DNA of 64,000 nt from Metaphire vulgaris. Its lineage: Eukaryota; Annelida; Clitellata; Crassiclitellata; Megascolecidae. Numbering within the stretch: the stretch's first letter is position 1; the number at the start of each line of letters is the position of its first letter. The translations under genes and the position numbers were made by a program. The stretch covers positions 10,918,725 through 10,982,724 of the forward strand of contig CM030837.1 of the NCBI GenBank assembly GCA_018105865.1, in the 5' to 3' direction. Of the stretch, positions 1 to 11,595 are shown in pieces. Under the pieces are notes generated by a model that did no database searches, was not told the DNA's origin, and was given only the letters and a program-made list of their open reading frames with translations.

Positions 1-617
1 TGCATATTATATGTAGGTGTGTATTATACCCGAAATAATATGGTAAAACACTTCAGATTACCCATCAGACATCAAATTGACTTTAACATCTGCATAATGG
101 TCCACAAGATGCTATATTCAAACCAGGCACCATATCTCTGTATATTGCTTAATGTGCAGGATAATAAACACTGGACTTCAGGTGCATTAACTGTTTAGAT
201 ACTCACACCACTCTGGTAAAGTGCTCCTTTTCAGTGGCTAGGCATAGACTGTGTGACTCACTTAAGGCATTGGGCTATTCTCATGACATTCAGACCAAGA
301 CTTAAAATTACCGGGCAATCTTCTCTTCATAGCCTATCCTCCATAGCCAGAACTGGAAAATTCAGACTGCTTATTGGATCTAACAATAAGATATTTTACT
401 TGGAAGTGACTGTTGATTGATGCCAACAAGTGCATTACAAAAGGCGCTACAGAAGTTCTTTAGTTAGCCATATTGATTGAAATACCAGTTCTCTTGCTCT
501 GACAGAAGTAACAGATCGATTGCTATAAGAGTAGAACAATGGATGGAACATGGGCTTGAATGAATACATAAAAGTCAGACAATAATTCGTTAATTCAATC
601 AGGGCAGTTAATAACCT
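1..617. other. Unassigned AT-rich sequence
   Basis: No open gene, RNA or clean repeat is recognised. A weak plus-strand trace at about 70-350 (an MVHKMLY-like phrase followed later by FRPRLK) resembles the C-terminal part of L2-like LINE proteins, but it is too eroded to call. Confidence 0.3.
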
Positions 618-623
618 TTGGGA

Positions 624-669
624 ACGAGAGAGACAGACAGACAGACAGAGAAAGAGGTAGCCAGTGAGA

Positions 670-733
<64 letters not shown>

Positions 734-735
734 GA
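624..735. repeat. (GA)n/(GACA)n microsatellite
   Basis: A short GACA run is followed by a (GA)n run at about 668-700 and a (GACA)n run at about 701-735. The open frame across it encodes only Arg/Glu and Asp/Arg/Gln/Thr repeats and is not a gene. Confidence 0.9.
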
Positions 736-1944
736 TGTTGCTCTCATGCAGAAGTCTAACTCATCTGCAACACATAATGAGGATTAGAAGCCATTTCTGC
801 TTCAAATTGTTGATAATCTATGCAAAGATTTCAACCAAAAATAAAACCGTTAGCACATGCATTGTTAAAATAAATAAATAATAAATTCATAAAGCACGAC
901 TGCATTGCATATATTGCAAATGTTTAGGAAAAAATTCGAAAATTTCCCAGCACTTTATTACATTGATGGTCACAAAAATTTTGGTTCGGCAACTTGAAAT
1001 TTAATTTTTTCACTTCATGCACCACCCTAATATCCTTTGATGTACACTGCTTCAGCTTAGTCTTTTGAACAACTCGTTTGAATCTGATAGACAAACATAT
1101 GACCATAAAATCCATTAACCCATTTAACGTGGACCCAGAGATAACTTGTCTGCCAGAGGCATTGCCGATACCTTGCATGATGACTTATCTCACCCCTGTG
1201 TAAAAAAGTTGTCAATGCACCATGGAGCCCAAATTAACTCGCCCTAATGCTAATTTATAGATAACACTAAAATAAAGTAAAATAACTGTTATTGATCAAA
1301 CTTCTTCAAAGTATAACCTGCATAAAACTGCTCATAATAAACTGAAATTGAACACTTTCTGTGCAGTTTTAAGCTTACCCATAACTTCTATACTGCACCT
1401 TAGCTTTAACTCTATTATTGCTTTATATTGTCATGTGATAGGCCCACTAACATTCACTAATTTTAGCCAAGCAAGATACAGTCATGTCTGTTTATTGCCA
1501 TTTGACAGACATTGGGTAAATACGATTCGTCATCCAATAGAAAACGGACAACACACCAAGCATTCCATGTTTATCATGTGACATGCGGCAACACCTAGAG
1601 TCGATTCAAGGAGGCTCGACATGGTGATTCACAATGTCATTAAATTATCAGCATTTTTAATGGCATTATGTGCTCATTCTACTAAAACTAATCAAACTTA
1701 AAAGTTCTTAGACGTTGTGCCGGACTGAATAAATAATCCTTTGAATATTTGTCCTTGGGTTTAAGGATAAAACTTACTTGTTTTAATTCTAAGTGCTGTC
1801 TAACGTGACCTTTCACCTCAGCGATTTTCCTGTTGTCACTTCTAAGCAGGATATGTATTTGTGGCATCAATTCAGCTATGTCGAATATGTTAATTAGTCA
1901 GTGGAAGACATATCTTTTGTTAAATTTTAAATATATGTTTCCCC
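736..1944. other. AT-rich sequence without recognised features
   Basis: The frames here are short, strand-symmetric and lack any family motif. No tail, terminal inverted repeat or tRNA-like box was seen. Confidence 0.4.
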
Positions 1945-2560
1945 GTTCTACAAAGGCAAAGGCAGATGGTGGGAGTGCAAAAACAATAGAGGTATAATGC
2001 TCCTTTCCGTTCTCGGAAAATCTTTGCATCAATTCTGCTATTAAGGTCAAAGAGCGCCTGCTGACAAAGCAATGGTCTGAGCAGACAATTTTACACCTGA
2101 ATGTTCCACCATTGACTGTATGCTTACATTGAACCTTATAATCCAGACCAGAAGGGAGTACAACCAACCTCTATGGATTGCTTATGTGCATCTCAAAGCA
2201 GCCTTCGATTCTGTGGACAGGTCTGCACTGTGAAAACTAATGAGCTATCGATCGGGTGACCCCCAAAGATTGTTGAACCAGTAAAAGAGCTCTAAATTGG
2301 CACACTTAGTGCAATTTGGTATGAAGGCCAAATGTCTGAATGGTTTCCAGGAGTCAGACAGGGCTGTAGGTGTGCTCCCAATCTCTTTCTGCTGCCTATG
2401 GACTACATAAAGGAAAGAACCGTCCATCATGGATTCGCGGGGACAACACTTGGAAATGTACCGACTTGGACTTTGCAGACGATGTTGCTCTCCTGGTGGT
2501 AGTAAATGATCCACAATCTTGGAGAGTGAAGCAATATTCAGATCGAAGAGTTCCGTTACC
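1945..2560 (+). pseudogene. Degenerate non-LTR reverse transcriptase fragment
   Basis: Reading all three plus frames recovers consecutive RT motifs. NNRGIMLLSVLGK lies near 1985 (the NYRGI.LL region). Then come TIDCMLTLNLIIQTRREYNQ near 2110, LKAAFDSVDRSAL (the D-containing palm motif A) near 2195, and a GVRQGCRCAPNLFLLPMD-like block (motif B) near 2350-2400. DLDFADDVALL (the catalytic FADD box) is near 2466-2500. The order and wording fit an RTE-like LINE. Several frameshifts and stops separate the blocks and neither the endonuclease nor a 3' tail remains, so this is an old truncated copy without function. The reverse-strand frames here are shadows. Confidence 0.75.
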
Positions 2561-3646
2561 GATTTGTTGTCATATCACTGACCAGGAAAATGCAAACACG
2601 ACAGTTCGGCTTCCAGCACTGGTAGGTATATACACATAAACTGAAAAATCAAGGTCTTTGCTGGGGACGATGAATAGATATACACATTATACAAACCTGC
2701 AATCTATTAGACATCTGTTGGTTAGGAAAACTGGAAAGATGCTCTATCCTACAATATAAAAGAGATTGTTCAATAGTCAATACAAATATTGATAAAATTC
2801 AAAAAGAGTACCGGTAAATATTATAATCAAAATTGCTATCAATAAGCAATCACACCATGATAACAACTAATTAGTCTGCAGTTTAAAGTACAACGTATTT
2901 ACAGTGAATGTACACATAAGTGTTTCTATCACCTAACAGCATAAAAATTTTAACGATATTCATAATCAATCCTTCAAAGTGATGGCATGTGTTATCCAGA
3001 GTTTCCCGAAGCGTGTTCTACAGAACCCCAGGGTTCCATGACACAGATGGAAGGGTTCCATGATTTATGCACAAGGAATGCTCAGAAAACTAAAAAATTG
3101 TTGTTTCAATTAATTTTCTATACAGTGCACCTTCAAGTAAATTTTTAAAGCAATCTTAACTTAACTATTAATAATAAGCTGATTATAATAGCTAGATGAA
3201 TACATGACAGTTATTTTACAAATACTGGAGTTAGTTTTTGGTTTTTCTGATGGTGGAACGATTTGCTGTCTTTTTGTTAAAAGAATCTGCTAACTACCGG
3301 TATATGTATCTGCTTATTATAATGCAGATATTGACAGCTGTATAATGCTTTTAGGTCTAATGATGACAGCCTCCTCATGGCAAGATGGAACAATGACTCA
3401 GCCAGGACCCTTGAAGCCTGGGGAACTAAGTACCTGGGTGGACATGGCACCAACTGAGTTAGCTGAGTCATCACCAGACCAGATACAGGGCAGCAGTTGG
3501 GCCTAACAACCACGGCAGATGAGGATCCCACATGATCCCAATGGCTCGGATTTGTAATAGTGTGGAGCATCTCCAGGCGTATCTTGGAGCCAGTTCCACA
3601 CACTGTGAGATAGAAAGACTTGGGAACCTACCATCTTATTATCCCA
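2561..3646. other. Mostly unassigned; possible hAT terminus at 2997
   Basis: CAGAGTTTCCCGAAGCGTG at 2997 resembles the CAGNGTTTCCC left end of hAT elements. No partner terminus or 8-bp duplication was found, so its extent is unknown. Nothing else is recognised. Confidence 0.25.
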
Positions 3647-4128
3647 CTAGAAAGATGCTCGCTTCGCTCGCGGTGCAGGATAATACTAAAACCCGATCAT
3701 TGAATTCATGCTAACAACGTTTCAATGATGTACATACGCCACCTAGCCAAGCTCTGTGCCACGTAACAATTAGGCCTATGTACGTTAAAATCACGCAACT
3801 GTGACCATTTGTGATACTGTACACGTATTTTTTGTGTACGTTAAAATTGCGCAACTTCCTCAAGCTACGCCCACCAACACATCACGATGTTGAACACATT
3901 ATGACGCTGCAATGAACAATTGAACGTACGCTTCGTCAAACGCTTCTTCGAAGTTTCCAATAGCAACGTCGTCTTTGATTCGCCCACCAACGCATCGCTA
4001 CGTTGTACACATTATGACGCTGCAACGCACGCTTCGTCAAACGCTTCGCGTGGCCGTTCGCTTTGCATGGCCGTTCGCTTCGCTTTGCCGTTCGCTTCAC
4101 TTCGCCGTTCGCTTCGCTTCGCGTCGCC

Positions 4129-4148
4129 GTTCGCTTGGCGAAGCGAAC
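4129..4148. repeat. Hairpin closing the CTTCG minisatellite
   Basis: GTTCGCTTGGCGAAGCGAAC has 8-bp perfect arms around a GGCG loop. The minisatellite unit GTTCGCTT runs in one orientation up to this point and ends in its own reverse complement. Confidence 0.7.
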
Positions 4149-4169
4149 TCGCCTAAGGTTCCAGAACGA

Positions 4170-4278
4170 CCAATCAGAACGCTCACCCAGCCAACCAATC
4201 AGAACGCTTGAAGGTAACGAATGAGAACGTCACACAGCCAACCAATCAGAACGCTCACACAGCCAGCCAATCAGAACG
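4170..4278. repeat. Four CCAATCAGAACG boxes
   Basis: CCAATCAGAACG occurs at 4170, 4195, 4242 and 4267, spaced by GCTCAC.CAGCCAA- or GCTTGAAGGTAAC-like linkers. A fifth, altered copy (CCAATCAGACCG) is in unit 2 at 4760. CCAATCA is the core of an NF-Y type CCAAT box, but a simple minisatellite origin explains the pattern equally well. Confidence 0.6.
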
Positions 4279-4321
4279 CTTGAAGGTAACAGACATACAG
4301 AGCAAGGATCTTAATATTATA

Positions 4322-4814
4322 CTAGAAAGATGCTCGCTTCGCTCGCAGTACAGGATAATACTAATCCAATACCTATACCTAATACCCAATCATTGAATTC
4401 ATGCTGAACAAAATTTCAATGATGTACTGTACATACGCCACCTAGCTAAGCTCTGCGCCATGTAATATTTAGGCCTGTGTATGTTAAAATCACGCAACTG
4501 TGACCATTTGTGACGCTGTACACGTATTTTTTGTGTACGTTAAAATTGCGCAACTTTCTCAAGCTACGCCCACCAACGCATCGCGACGTTGTACACATTA
4601 TGACGCTGCAATGAACAATTGAACGTATGCTTCGTCAAACGCTCGCCCTCCAACCTCGCGACGTTGTACACTTATGACGCTGCAATGAACATTTGAACGT
4701 ACGCTTCTCGCCCACCAACGCATCGCGACGTAAGGACTATACCGTCTACCAATAGTCAACCAATCAGACCGCTTGAAGGTAACAGACATACAGAGCAAGG
4801 ATCTTAATATTATA
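4322..4814. repeat. Tandem duplicated unit, copy 2
   Basis: A diverged second copy of the unit at 3647-4320, shorter because the CTTCG minisatellite and most CCAAT boxes are absent. It contains its own local duplication of the segment around GTTGTACACATTATGACGCT (near 4587 and 4662). Confidence 0.85.
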
Positions 4815-5242
4815 GATGGAGCACTATGGACAAGGCTAGAATGAAACTTTCATCCTGGATCAGATGTCGCCCAGTTAAACAAGGTCTGCAATCACTGCTG
4901 GATAACAATGTTGAACATGGGTATCCAATCCATTTGGTGACCTTTTTATCCAATCTATCGTATTTTCACGCCAAATCATGGCTTACGCTTATAGGCCGCT
5001 CCACGTTTACAGGCCGCAGAAATCCAGTAGCATGTACATATTTTCATAGATAAGCCACACACGAATATAGGCCATGTGCAAGGATGTTGCAGTATCATTA
5101 TATCCACGTGCAGTTATTCTCACTTAAATCTTAAACATAAATAAATCTTCTATCTTATCAGCATTCATAAGCCAAAAAATAAATTTAATTTAGATCAAGT
5201 ATTTTTACAGCCAAGGGCTGCTAAATGAATGATCCGAATTAT
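4815..5242. other. Unassigned sequence with ATAGGCCGC motifs
   Basis: TTATAGGCCGC, TACAGGCCGC and ATATAGGCC recur at about 4990-5075, and again near 6060-6090, suggesting pieces of one dispersed repeat. No ends could be defined and there is no gene. Confidence 0.3.
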
Positions 5243-5526
5243 TTACTGTCTAAAAGGTACACTCCATAGGCTCAGCGCCTATACGGAGAACCAAAGGGTT
5301 AGTGCCTTCAGTTTTGCATAGCAATGGCTGAAAGAGGGTGGTTGCCAGTCTTTCCCTCACCGCCTTTCCTTCCACCGAGTTAACACCCGATGTACTCATT
5401 CACAGCTGAGTCGACTGGGAGCGCTTGGGACAGAAACAACCGAAAAGTTTCTGCCGTGGCCGGGAGTTGAACCACAGACCTCAAGATTGGCAGGCCAGTG
5501 TGCTAACCACTGCTCCACCACGCATG
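5243..5526 (-). mobile_element. tRNA-derived SINE
   Basis: On the minus strand the element begins with a tRNA-like head. The RNA polymerase III A box TGGAGCAGTGG (5508-5518) is followed 33 bases later by the B box GGTTCAACTCC (5463-5473), close to tRNA spacing. The head continues as CCGGCCACGGC, then a non-tRNA body with CTCAGCTGTGAATGAGTAC, and appears to end near 5243 after GGAGTGTACC. It is not a functional tRNA gene: the acceptor stem does not pair and a long body follows. Only this copy was noticed. The exact 3' end is uncertain. Confidence 0.75.
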
Positions 5527-6514
5527 TCTAATCTTGCTTAATAGCTGGTGTGTGGATTAATTAAACGGTAGGAGAGGCCGTTTCACAATCCTCCCTCAAT
5601 GGCTCGAGTGACCACGGCCTGTAGTAGGGCCAGCGAAGTGGGTGGGGAAGAAGAGGGTCGCCCCAGTGAAAGCATGAAAGCACTGGGCAAACCACCTCGC
5701 GGCTCTCTCTCTCATTCTCTCTCTCTCGCTTACCAAATTCACAGTCTTTTGGGACAAGTTTGTCGGGCTCAGGATGACTCATTGACTCCTAAATCCGATA
5801 ACAACTTTGGGTAGGTTTTGGGCTACTTTCTCAATCAACGGTTGTGGGTTTTGAGAAAAGTATATGGCAACACTGCGAAAAATGGGTAAAATGCTAGTAA
5901 TAAAGTAAAACAAACTTCTGTTTTGACTATTTCCAATTTAAAATATTTTTACAAGTCTCATGACATGCTAATTTAGCAGTTATGGTGTTGCTGGATTTAA
6001 AATTACCGGTATAATTATTTTATGTTAGAGGGCCTCCTGCTATTTGTAAAAATGTTTTTGTATAAGCCGCTTACTATTATAGGCCGCATCAAAGGGCTTC
6101 TTCTTGTAAAATCACCTATAAGTTGTGGCGATTTTGCATGTAAATATGGTAAACAGATATTCTACTTCCCGCAATGATGTACATGTAGAATATAATTGAG
6201 ATCTAAAATTTTATGTATCTCAGGAAAAAAGTGTTGGTGAGCAAAAAACGTCCTCACAAGTGCTTTTACTACACCTCCTATCAGGTATATTTCAAGTTTT
6301 ATATGTAGGAAAAGTGTGATGTCATGGTGGTCTTTGCCCCTTCCCATCACAAACTGTCACACTTCCTTAGACCCTCCCCTGAAACGTGACACACTTTTTG
6401 GACGGCCCCTTTGCCATAGTTCTGCAGGTACATGCCAGAATGCTTCTGAATATGTGATAGTCGGGTCATCCTTGGACAGTCACAGCAACGTTTTCCAACC
6501 GGTGGTACGCATAC
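5527..6514. other. Unassigned sequence
   Basis: It holds a short CT-rich run (about 5705-5730) and ATAAGCCGC/ATAGGCCGC fragments near 6062-6090 that end in ATTTGCATGTAAATATGGT-like sequence. No coding motif. At 6483-6522, TTTTCCAACCGGTGG followed by TACGCATACCCC looks like the left end of another hAT family into which the next element inserted. Confidence 0.3.
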
Positions 6515-6775
6515 CCCTAAAGCAGCAGTGTGCAACCTGCGGCCGTACGGCTGCATGTGGCTGTGAGTAACAACTTGTGTGGCAGTGCACATGTATTTTT
6601 AAATGTATGTGATGGCGGCCGCTGGCCTAGGCAGCAGCCGTAACGGTAAAGACTTTTTTGACAAATGTCATCTCCTCAAAAGTCATCTACACCAGCGTAA
6701 TTTCTACAATTTTCCATAACTTACAGCTCTGATTGGCCGCAAAGATATACAAGCAGACGAAATTCCAACCATCCG

Positions 6776-7240
6776 CTATTCTAGCATTTTCGATGGGCTG
6801 TTGCAGGAATTCGCCGACCGTTTCCAAGACTTTGAGAAGATTTCAACAACATTAAGACTTAAGACTATTTGCTTCTCTTGATGTAATGGAGACAGAGTGA
6901 ATTGTTTCATCTTCAAATGGAACTGGTTGAGTTGAAGAATAATGAGCAGCTTGTGAAGAAGTTTGCTGATGAGAATGATCTGCTGGACACGTGGACAACA
7001 GCAGTGGAATACCCAACACTAAGAGAATTGGCCAGAATCATTTTTGTTCTTTTAGAAGGCACTTAATGTGCGAAGCAGCGATTTTTAGAACACAATATTT
7101 GAGGAGCAAGTACCGAGCCAGATTGATAGACAGCAATTTAGAGTCGGGAATGAGGCTGATGGTTTCCAGCGAATCTCCTGATTTCGCAAGTCTGTCTGCA
7201 GGTACGCAAGACCAAGGCAGCCATTAACAACTCCTGACGA
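6776..7240 (+). pseudogene. hAT transposase C-terminal remnant (ZBED5-like)
   Basis: Plus-strand frames give IFDGLLQEFADRFQDFEK near 6790, MELVELKNNEQLVKKFADEN near 6917, and KYRARLIDSNLESGMRLMVS near 7111-7170. The last is the dimerisation region of ZBED5/SCAND3-like hAT transposases. In intact relatives the dimerisation block begins FG(S/T)(S/T)YLCE.; here the equivalent is eroded (HLMCEAAIF). Frameshifts lie between blocks, and the catalytic RNase H-like half is missing, so the element cannot move on its own. Confidence 0.7.
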
Positions 7241-7416
7241 TGACGATTTTCTGCTAACTGTGCTGGAAGCACTTCAGTTAAATTTTAAAAGGTTTTTTCT
7301 TTCTCGATGTTACTAGTTATGACAGCTACGTGCACATTTATTACACATGTAATGTAATTCATGAAAGAAATTGGATATTGTCGGGAACATTATATTCCGT
7401 TATAATGCGTCTTTTG

Positions 7417-7712
7417 CAGGGGCGTAGCCAAAAGGGGATTGGGGTTTAACTGTTTAAACCTGCTTTGGCTGCCTAAAATTTTTTTTCGTGCGTTTCCATA
7501 GACCCTACATTTTTAAAATTTTGTATGCGATTTTGGAGTTTGGGGGTCAAAACTCCCCTTGGCTGGCTGCCGACCGAAAAAATTTCTAAGTGCTATAGAA
7601 AGAATGTAAGTTGTAAGGAAGGTGACGACCTTCTTTTGCTTGTGAAGATTTTTCTAAGTTGGTTACGATCGAAACCAAACCCCCCCTTCCGGAAATCCTG
7701 GCTACGCCAATG
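7417..7712. mobile_element. Nested hAT-like MITE
   Basis: Termini CAGGGGCGTAGCCA (7417) and TGGCTACGCCAATG (ending 7712) are inverted repeats with 12 of 14 matches. CAGGGGCGTAGC is a common hAT MITE end. Flanks GTCTTTTG and GTCATTCA agree at 5 of 8 positions, a decayed target duplication. It lies inside the 6523-7810 element, so it is younger than it. Confidence 0.6.
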
Positions 7713-7818
7713 GTCATTCATACCAAAATTACTTGGACTTGTTGGTGGCCGTTATGATGTAAAAAAGTCTGTAATGCGGCCGGCAACACCAAAAAGGTTG
7801 CGCACCCCTGCCCTAAAG

Positions 7819-8527
7819 GTACACAAGCGGTTGCAAATGAAATAAATTTTTTTTTAAATTTTAAAGAAAAATAAGGTTTGCTTTGTAGTCAGGCTAGTTT
7901 CTTGTAGCAAATTTTTAAAATGATAAGATGCACTATTATTGATTCGTCATTTATTATAATAAGTGACGAATCAATAAAAGTGCACCAGTATTGCACATGG
8001 TTGCTGATGGGATACCACTCACTAAACACAACTGCAGAATAATAATTAATTGAAGTCATTATTGCTAAGTAACAGTAGTTGTCTGTTATAATTATAAGGT
8101 CATCATTATAAACTCATAAAGAAGCATTAGCTACCTTTGCTTCACTGCCGTAGGATATGCTTTGAGATGGCTTCTACTTTTAGTCCTAACAGTAATAATC
8201 ACATATAAGAGATATATTTGTAAAGTGACATCATGCAAAGAATACAATAAACTCTCAAGTATAATGCACACTTTTTCAAATCAGAATTTTCTATAAAGTT
8301 GGGTTGAGTATTATGTACATATAATACTAAAAATAGATAAATAATCCCAAAGACTTAATTTTACTGGCATTTCCTTAGTGTTTAGTGTATCATCTGAATG
8401 GCAAAGATGTTGGCATTAATGAGAGAGATTGAGAGAAATGGAGAGAAACAATTTATATGGAGAGGGGGATGGAGGGGAGAGGGGATGACAACGTGGATTT
8501 TAATGACAGCTTAGTCTGCTGTTGATT
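7819..8527. other. AT-rich sequence, GA-rich near its end
   Basis: No coding feature. 8420-8480 is a purine-rich GAGAGA tract. A similar GA-rich tract lies at 12230-12300, on the other side of the LINE-B/LINE 3' block. Confidence 0.35.
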
Positions 8528-11500
8528 GTTATTGTTCATGACAATTTATATAGCGCCGTAACATAGCAGGGGCCAAAGTCAAGGGCACTTTACACTGATC
8601 TTGGGAACAAAACGTTAAATAAGTATGGGAACAAAATATTAAATAAGCATGTCTTCAACTTGCTCATGAACTTTCTGAAGGAGGCGATGGACAACACGCT
8701 ATCCAGCAGTGAATTCCAGAGGAGAGAATTTCTGCATGAGAATGAACGGTCTCCAAATTTAACAGTCTCTGACAGGGGTGGGACGTAACAGATGGATTCG
8801 AGAATTGAATCACAGATGAAGCCATCGATCACTCATCACCAGCCTGTGCACAAGCCTCGCTAGGTATTCCAGGCAGGAAGGATCGTGTAGCGCCCGGAAC
8901 GTCAACCAACAGCGCTTGAATGCAATGTGCTCCGGAATCTGTAACCAATGTAATTTGTCCCTAAGAAGCAAGGTCACGTGGTCGTGCCACCGAGCCCTAA
9001 ATATCAGCCAGGCTGAGGTGTTGAGGACTGATGGGAGGCGTGTGAGCTGACGGTCAGGAAGACCCAGCAAAATCCCATTGCAGTAGTTGACTCGTGATAC
9101 AACAACTGCTCAAACCAGTTGTATTGTAGCCAAGGTTGAAACATAACGATGCACCTCTCGAATCATTTGAAGTTGATGGAAGCACGCCTGGGTAACATTG
9201 TCAATGTGACCAACGAACGACAGCGTTTCATCAAAGAGCACCTGAGCAGGTGCATTTCCGTTGACGGGCGGATGTCTGCTTCAGCAAGGGAGAGCTCTGC
9301 AATCAATCAGCAATTTCCTCCTCAGGGCGTTGAACCAGATTAGTTCCGTCTTCATAGGATTAAGGGTGAGCCGATTGACTGCGGTCCAACACCTTATTTC
9401 ACCAATGCAATCCCGGAAGCTCATCAGAAGATGCTCGGACTCCGACGGCAGGCAGGAGAGATACACCTGCCTATCATCAGCGTATGCACGCCAGGATAGA
9501 TCAAATGATTCGATGATCCAACTGACATCAGCCGCATAGAGCACGAACAGGAGAGGGCCCAGTGCCAACCCCTGTGGCACACGACTTGTGACGATGCGTG
9601 AGGTGGTCATGGAGCCGCCCCGATCACTGACTGTGAATGATCCAACAGGTAATCCTGGAACCGTGCCAGGGCAAGGCCTGTGACGCCAAAGGTGCATTCC
9701 AGGCTTGTCGTGATCTACCGTGTTGACAGCGGCCGAAAAGTCTAGGGGCATAAAAGTGATACTTCTCCATTAGCCTTTGCATCAACAATGTCGTTAAAAT
9801 ATCTTAAGGAGGGCCGTCTCCATAGACACGTAGAGTGACCTTAGTGATAGGCTGATTGATGTTTTGGCATTAGTCTGTTCCTCACGAGATAGGCGACAAG
9901 TTGCCTATTCATCAGTCACTCCAGAAGTTTTGAGACGAATGGCAGGCATGAGACCAGGCGGAAGTTGGAGACGTCTGACTGATCCAGACCTGGTCATTTT
10001 AAGTGAGGGCGGATGATGGCGTCTTTCCACTGTGTCAGGAACTCCCCGCTCAGAAGTGATGATGAAAGTAGCACCATCAAAAACGGTGCCAACGTGACAA
10101 TGGCGTCTTTGAGCAACCACGCTGGTAGAGGATCAGACGGGTACTGTTTGTTAGGCGATGCCCTGACACACGCAATGACATCCGATATCGTAGGGGCCTC
10201 AAACACTGACAACGAGGATCCACTATACTTGTTGTACTCGGCTGGGCCTGCTCTGGCCGTCTTGCTCCTAACACCCTCTGACTTTGTCCTCTATAAACTG
10301 ATGGTAGTCCTGGGCAGAGAAGCTTGAAGACACCCTGGGAGCGGTTCCACTCTTCTGGGAGTGGTTCCACTCTTACCAAGTAACCTGTCAAGGTGCTGCA
10401 ACGTTTGTTTAGTGTCAGAGTGAGAGGAGTCTATAACTCTGCCAGTGTTGATGCCCCTTCTTCCGCACTAGGCACCTACTTGCCTTGATTGCCGATCGCC
10501 AAGAGGACCGTGAGTCCTCTTCATCACTAGTACCTCGCCTGGTACGATAAACCCTCTCGAGCCGACGGGCTCATCAGTGGGCCTGCTGACATTCAGCATC
10601 GTAGAATGTTTGATGGAGGCGAGGAAAATGGAGACCTCGGTCACCAGTGCGAGGTCGTCTAGTATTGTAATCACAGCCGATTGATAGCGGAGTGCAAGTT
10701 CGGTGGCGGTTCTGCTGGGGTTGATCGGTTGACAGAACGGTGAAAGCTCAATACGTTTAGTGAACCTCTTGAGACTAAAGTGTTTCCAGGTCCTACGATG
10801 AAGCTTTGTGTGGTGGACGTGGATGATTGACAGGTGTCGTCCATTTAACGAGTTTATGGTCAGATCGACCAGACTCGACCACCATGACGTCGGTTGGGGC
10901 CCGATCATCGGCCACTATCAACACGTCAAGCAGACCACCCTGTTCATGGGTGGGCTCTTGAATATACTGGTGCAATTTGTAGGCCCCAATGAGTTCCTTG
11001 AACTTCTGGCAATGATTGTCAGTGGGTTGTTCGAGGTGGATATTGGTATCTCCTATGACATGACCCATATTGCCAGCAACAGGGGTGCTCAAAGGTCCTC
11101 GGCGTAAGCCCAGTGTCAATCTTTGTGAAGTGAATTCCCGGCTTAGAGATAACCACCAATCCTCCGTGATTGATGAAGTGAATGTTGTCAAGTGCTGTAC
11201 TGGGAAAGATGGCCCGGGCCACTTCGATGACATTCAGGCCCAGGCTACACAGCCTCTTGATGGCAACACTGTCCACATCCTCGTGCCAAGCTTCTGTGAG
11301 TACCTGGGCACCCAGCCCATGCTCATTGAACAGATCTGGCACATTCTCAGTCTGCTTGTTGACCGAAAGTATGTTAAATAAGCCTACATTGAAACATATC
11401 GGCAGAGGAGTGCCATAGCGTTCTATTCGTGGATGCACCAGTGCATCAACTTCTGATCTGGACACAGGATGTTGGTGTCGCTGAGGCGAGGTGATTCTGA

Positions 11501-11595
11501 TTGGTATGGTCCTCTGGATATGCTGACCGGCCCTGCATCCACGTTGATTTCTCCACCAAGGTGCACGCCTGACAAGGCGATCAATCCAGATGGTG
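8528..11595 (-). mobile_element. LINE-B, near full-length endonuclease plus reverse transcriptase (inactive)
   Basis: Read on the minus strand from 11590 down, the order is that of a CR1/L2-type ORF2. The AP-endonuclease N-terminus has CFNVGLFNILSVNKQTENV, then VLTEAWHED (catalytic Glu motif) and NHGGLVVISKPGI. The endonuclease C-terminus follows with VIGDTNIHLEQPTDN (canonical GDFNIH) and SGRSDHKLV (the SDH catalytic motif) at about 10840-11060. The RT thumb-proximal region SDPLPAWLLKDAI is near 10120, the palm is near 9700, RVPQGLALGPLLFVLYAADV near 9580, RAYADDRQVY (the YADD box) near 9480, and LNPMKTELIW near 9370. The C-terminal RLIF.ARW..H and WNSLLDSV blocks are at 8650-9000. The 3' end has ATATAAATTGTCATGAACAA and a short CAATAA tail at 8528-8540. 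Frameshifts split it at several points, so no complete protein is made. Confidence 0.85.

Larger units (their letters stand above)
3647..4320. repeat. Tandem duplicated unit, copy 1
   Basis: It starts with CTAGAAAGATGCTCGCTTCG and ends with a CAGAGCAAGGATCTTAATAT segment. Copy 2 follows immediately with the same start, the same internal blocks (for example CGCAACTGTGACCATTTGTG) and the same end. Copy 1 additionally holds a GTTCGCTTCG-rich minisatellite (about 4047-4150) and a CCAATCAGAACG array (4170-4278). Frames across the CTTCG repeats (LRFA and FASL runs) are repeat artefacts. Confidence 0.85.
6523..7810. mobile_element. hAT transposon, degenerate, with target duplication
   Basis: The element is bounded by inverted repeats CAGCAGTGTGCAACCT (6523) and AGGTTGCGCACCCCTG (ending 7810), 13 of 16 bases complementary. 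It is flanked by a perfect 8-bp target-site duplication CCCTAAAG (6515-6522 and 7811-7818), the hAT signature. The interior keeps a decayed transposase C-terminus and a second inserted MITE (7417-7712). Removing the element rejoins a TACCCCTAAAGGTAC sequence typical of another hAT end, so this is probably a hAT inside a hAT. Confidence 0.9.

Noticed and set aside
618..881. 87-residue Arg/Glu/Gln/Thr-rich frame
   Set aside because: It translates the (GA)n/(GACA)n microsatellite.
3920..4211. Two overlapping frames rich in Arg, Phe, Ala and Ser
   Set aside because: They read the GTTCGCTTCG minisatellite; composition, not protein constraint, keeps them open.
4322..4814. CRISPR-like spaced repeats (CCAATCAGAACG)
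   Set aside because: Too few units, repeat too short, spacers themselves repetitive, and the genome is animal.
5453..5526. Functional tRNA gene on the minus strand
   Set aside because: A and B boxes are present but the acceptor stem does not pair and a long non-tRNA body follows, so it was called a SINE.
10808..11418. Several 70-100 residue plus-strand frames opposite the LINE-B endonuclease
   Set aside because: They are antisense shadows of the minus-strand LINE-B protein and carry no motifs.
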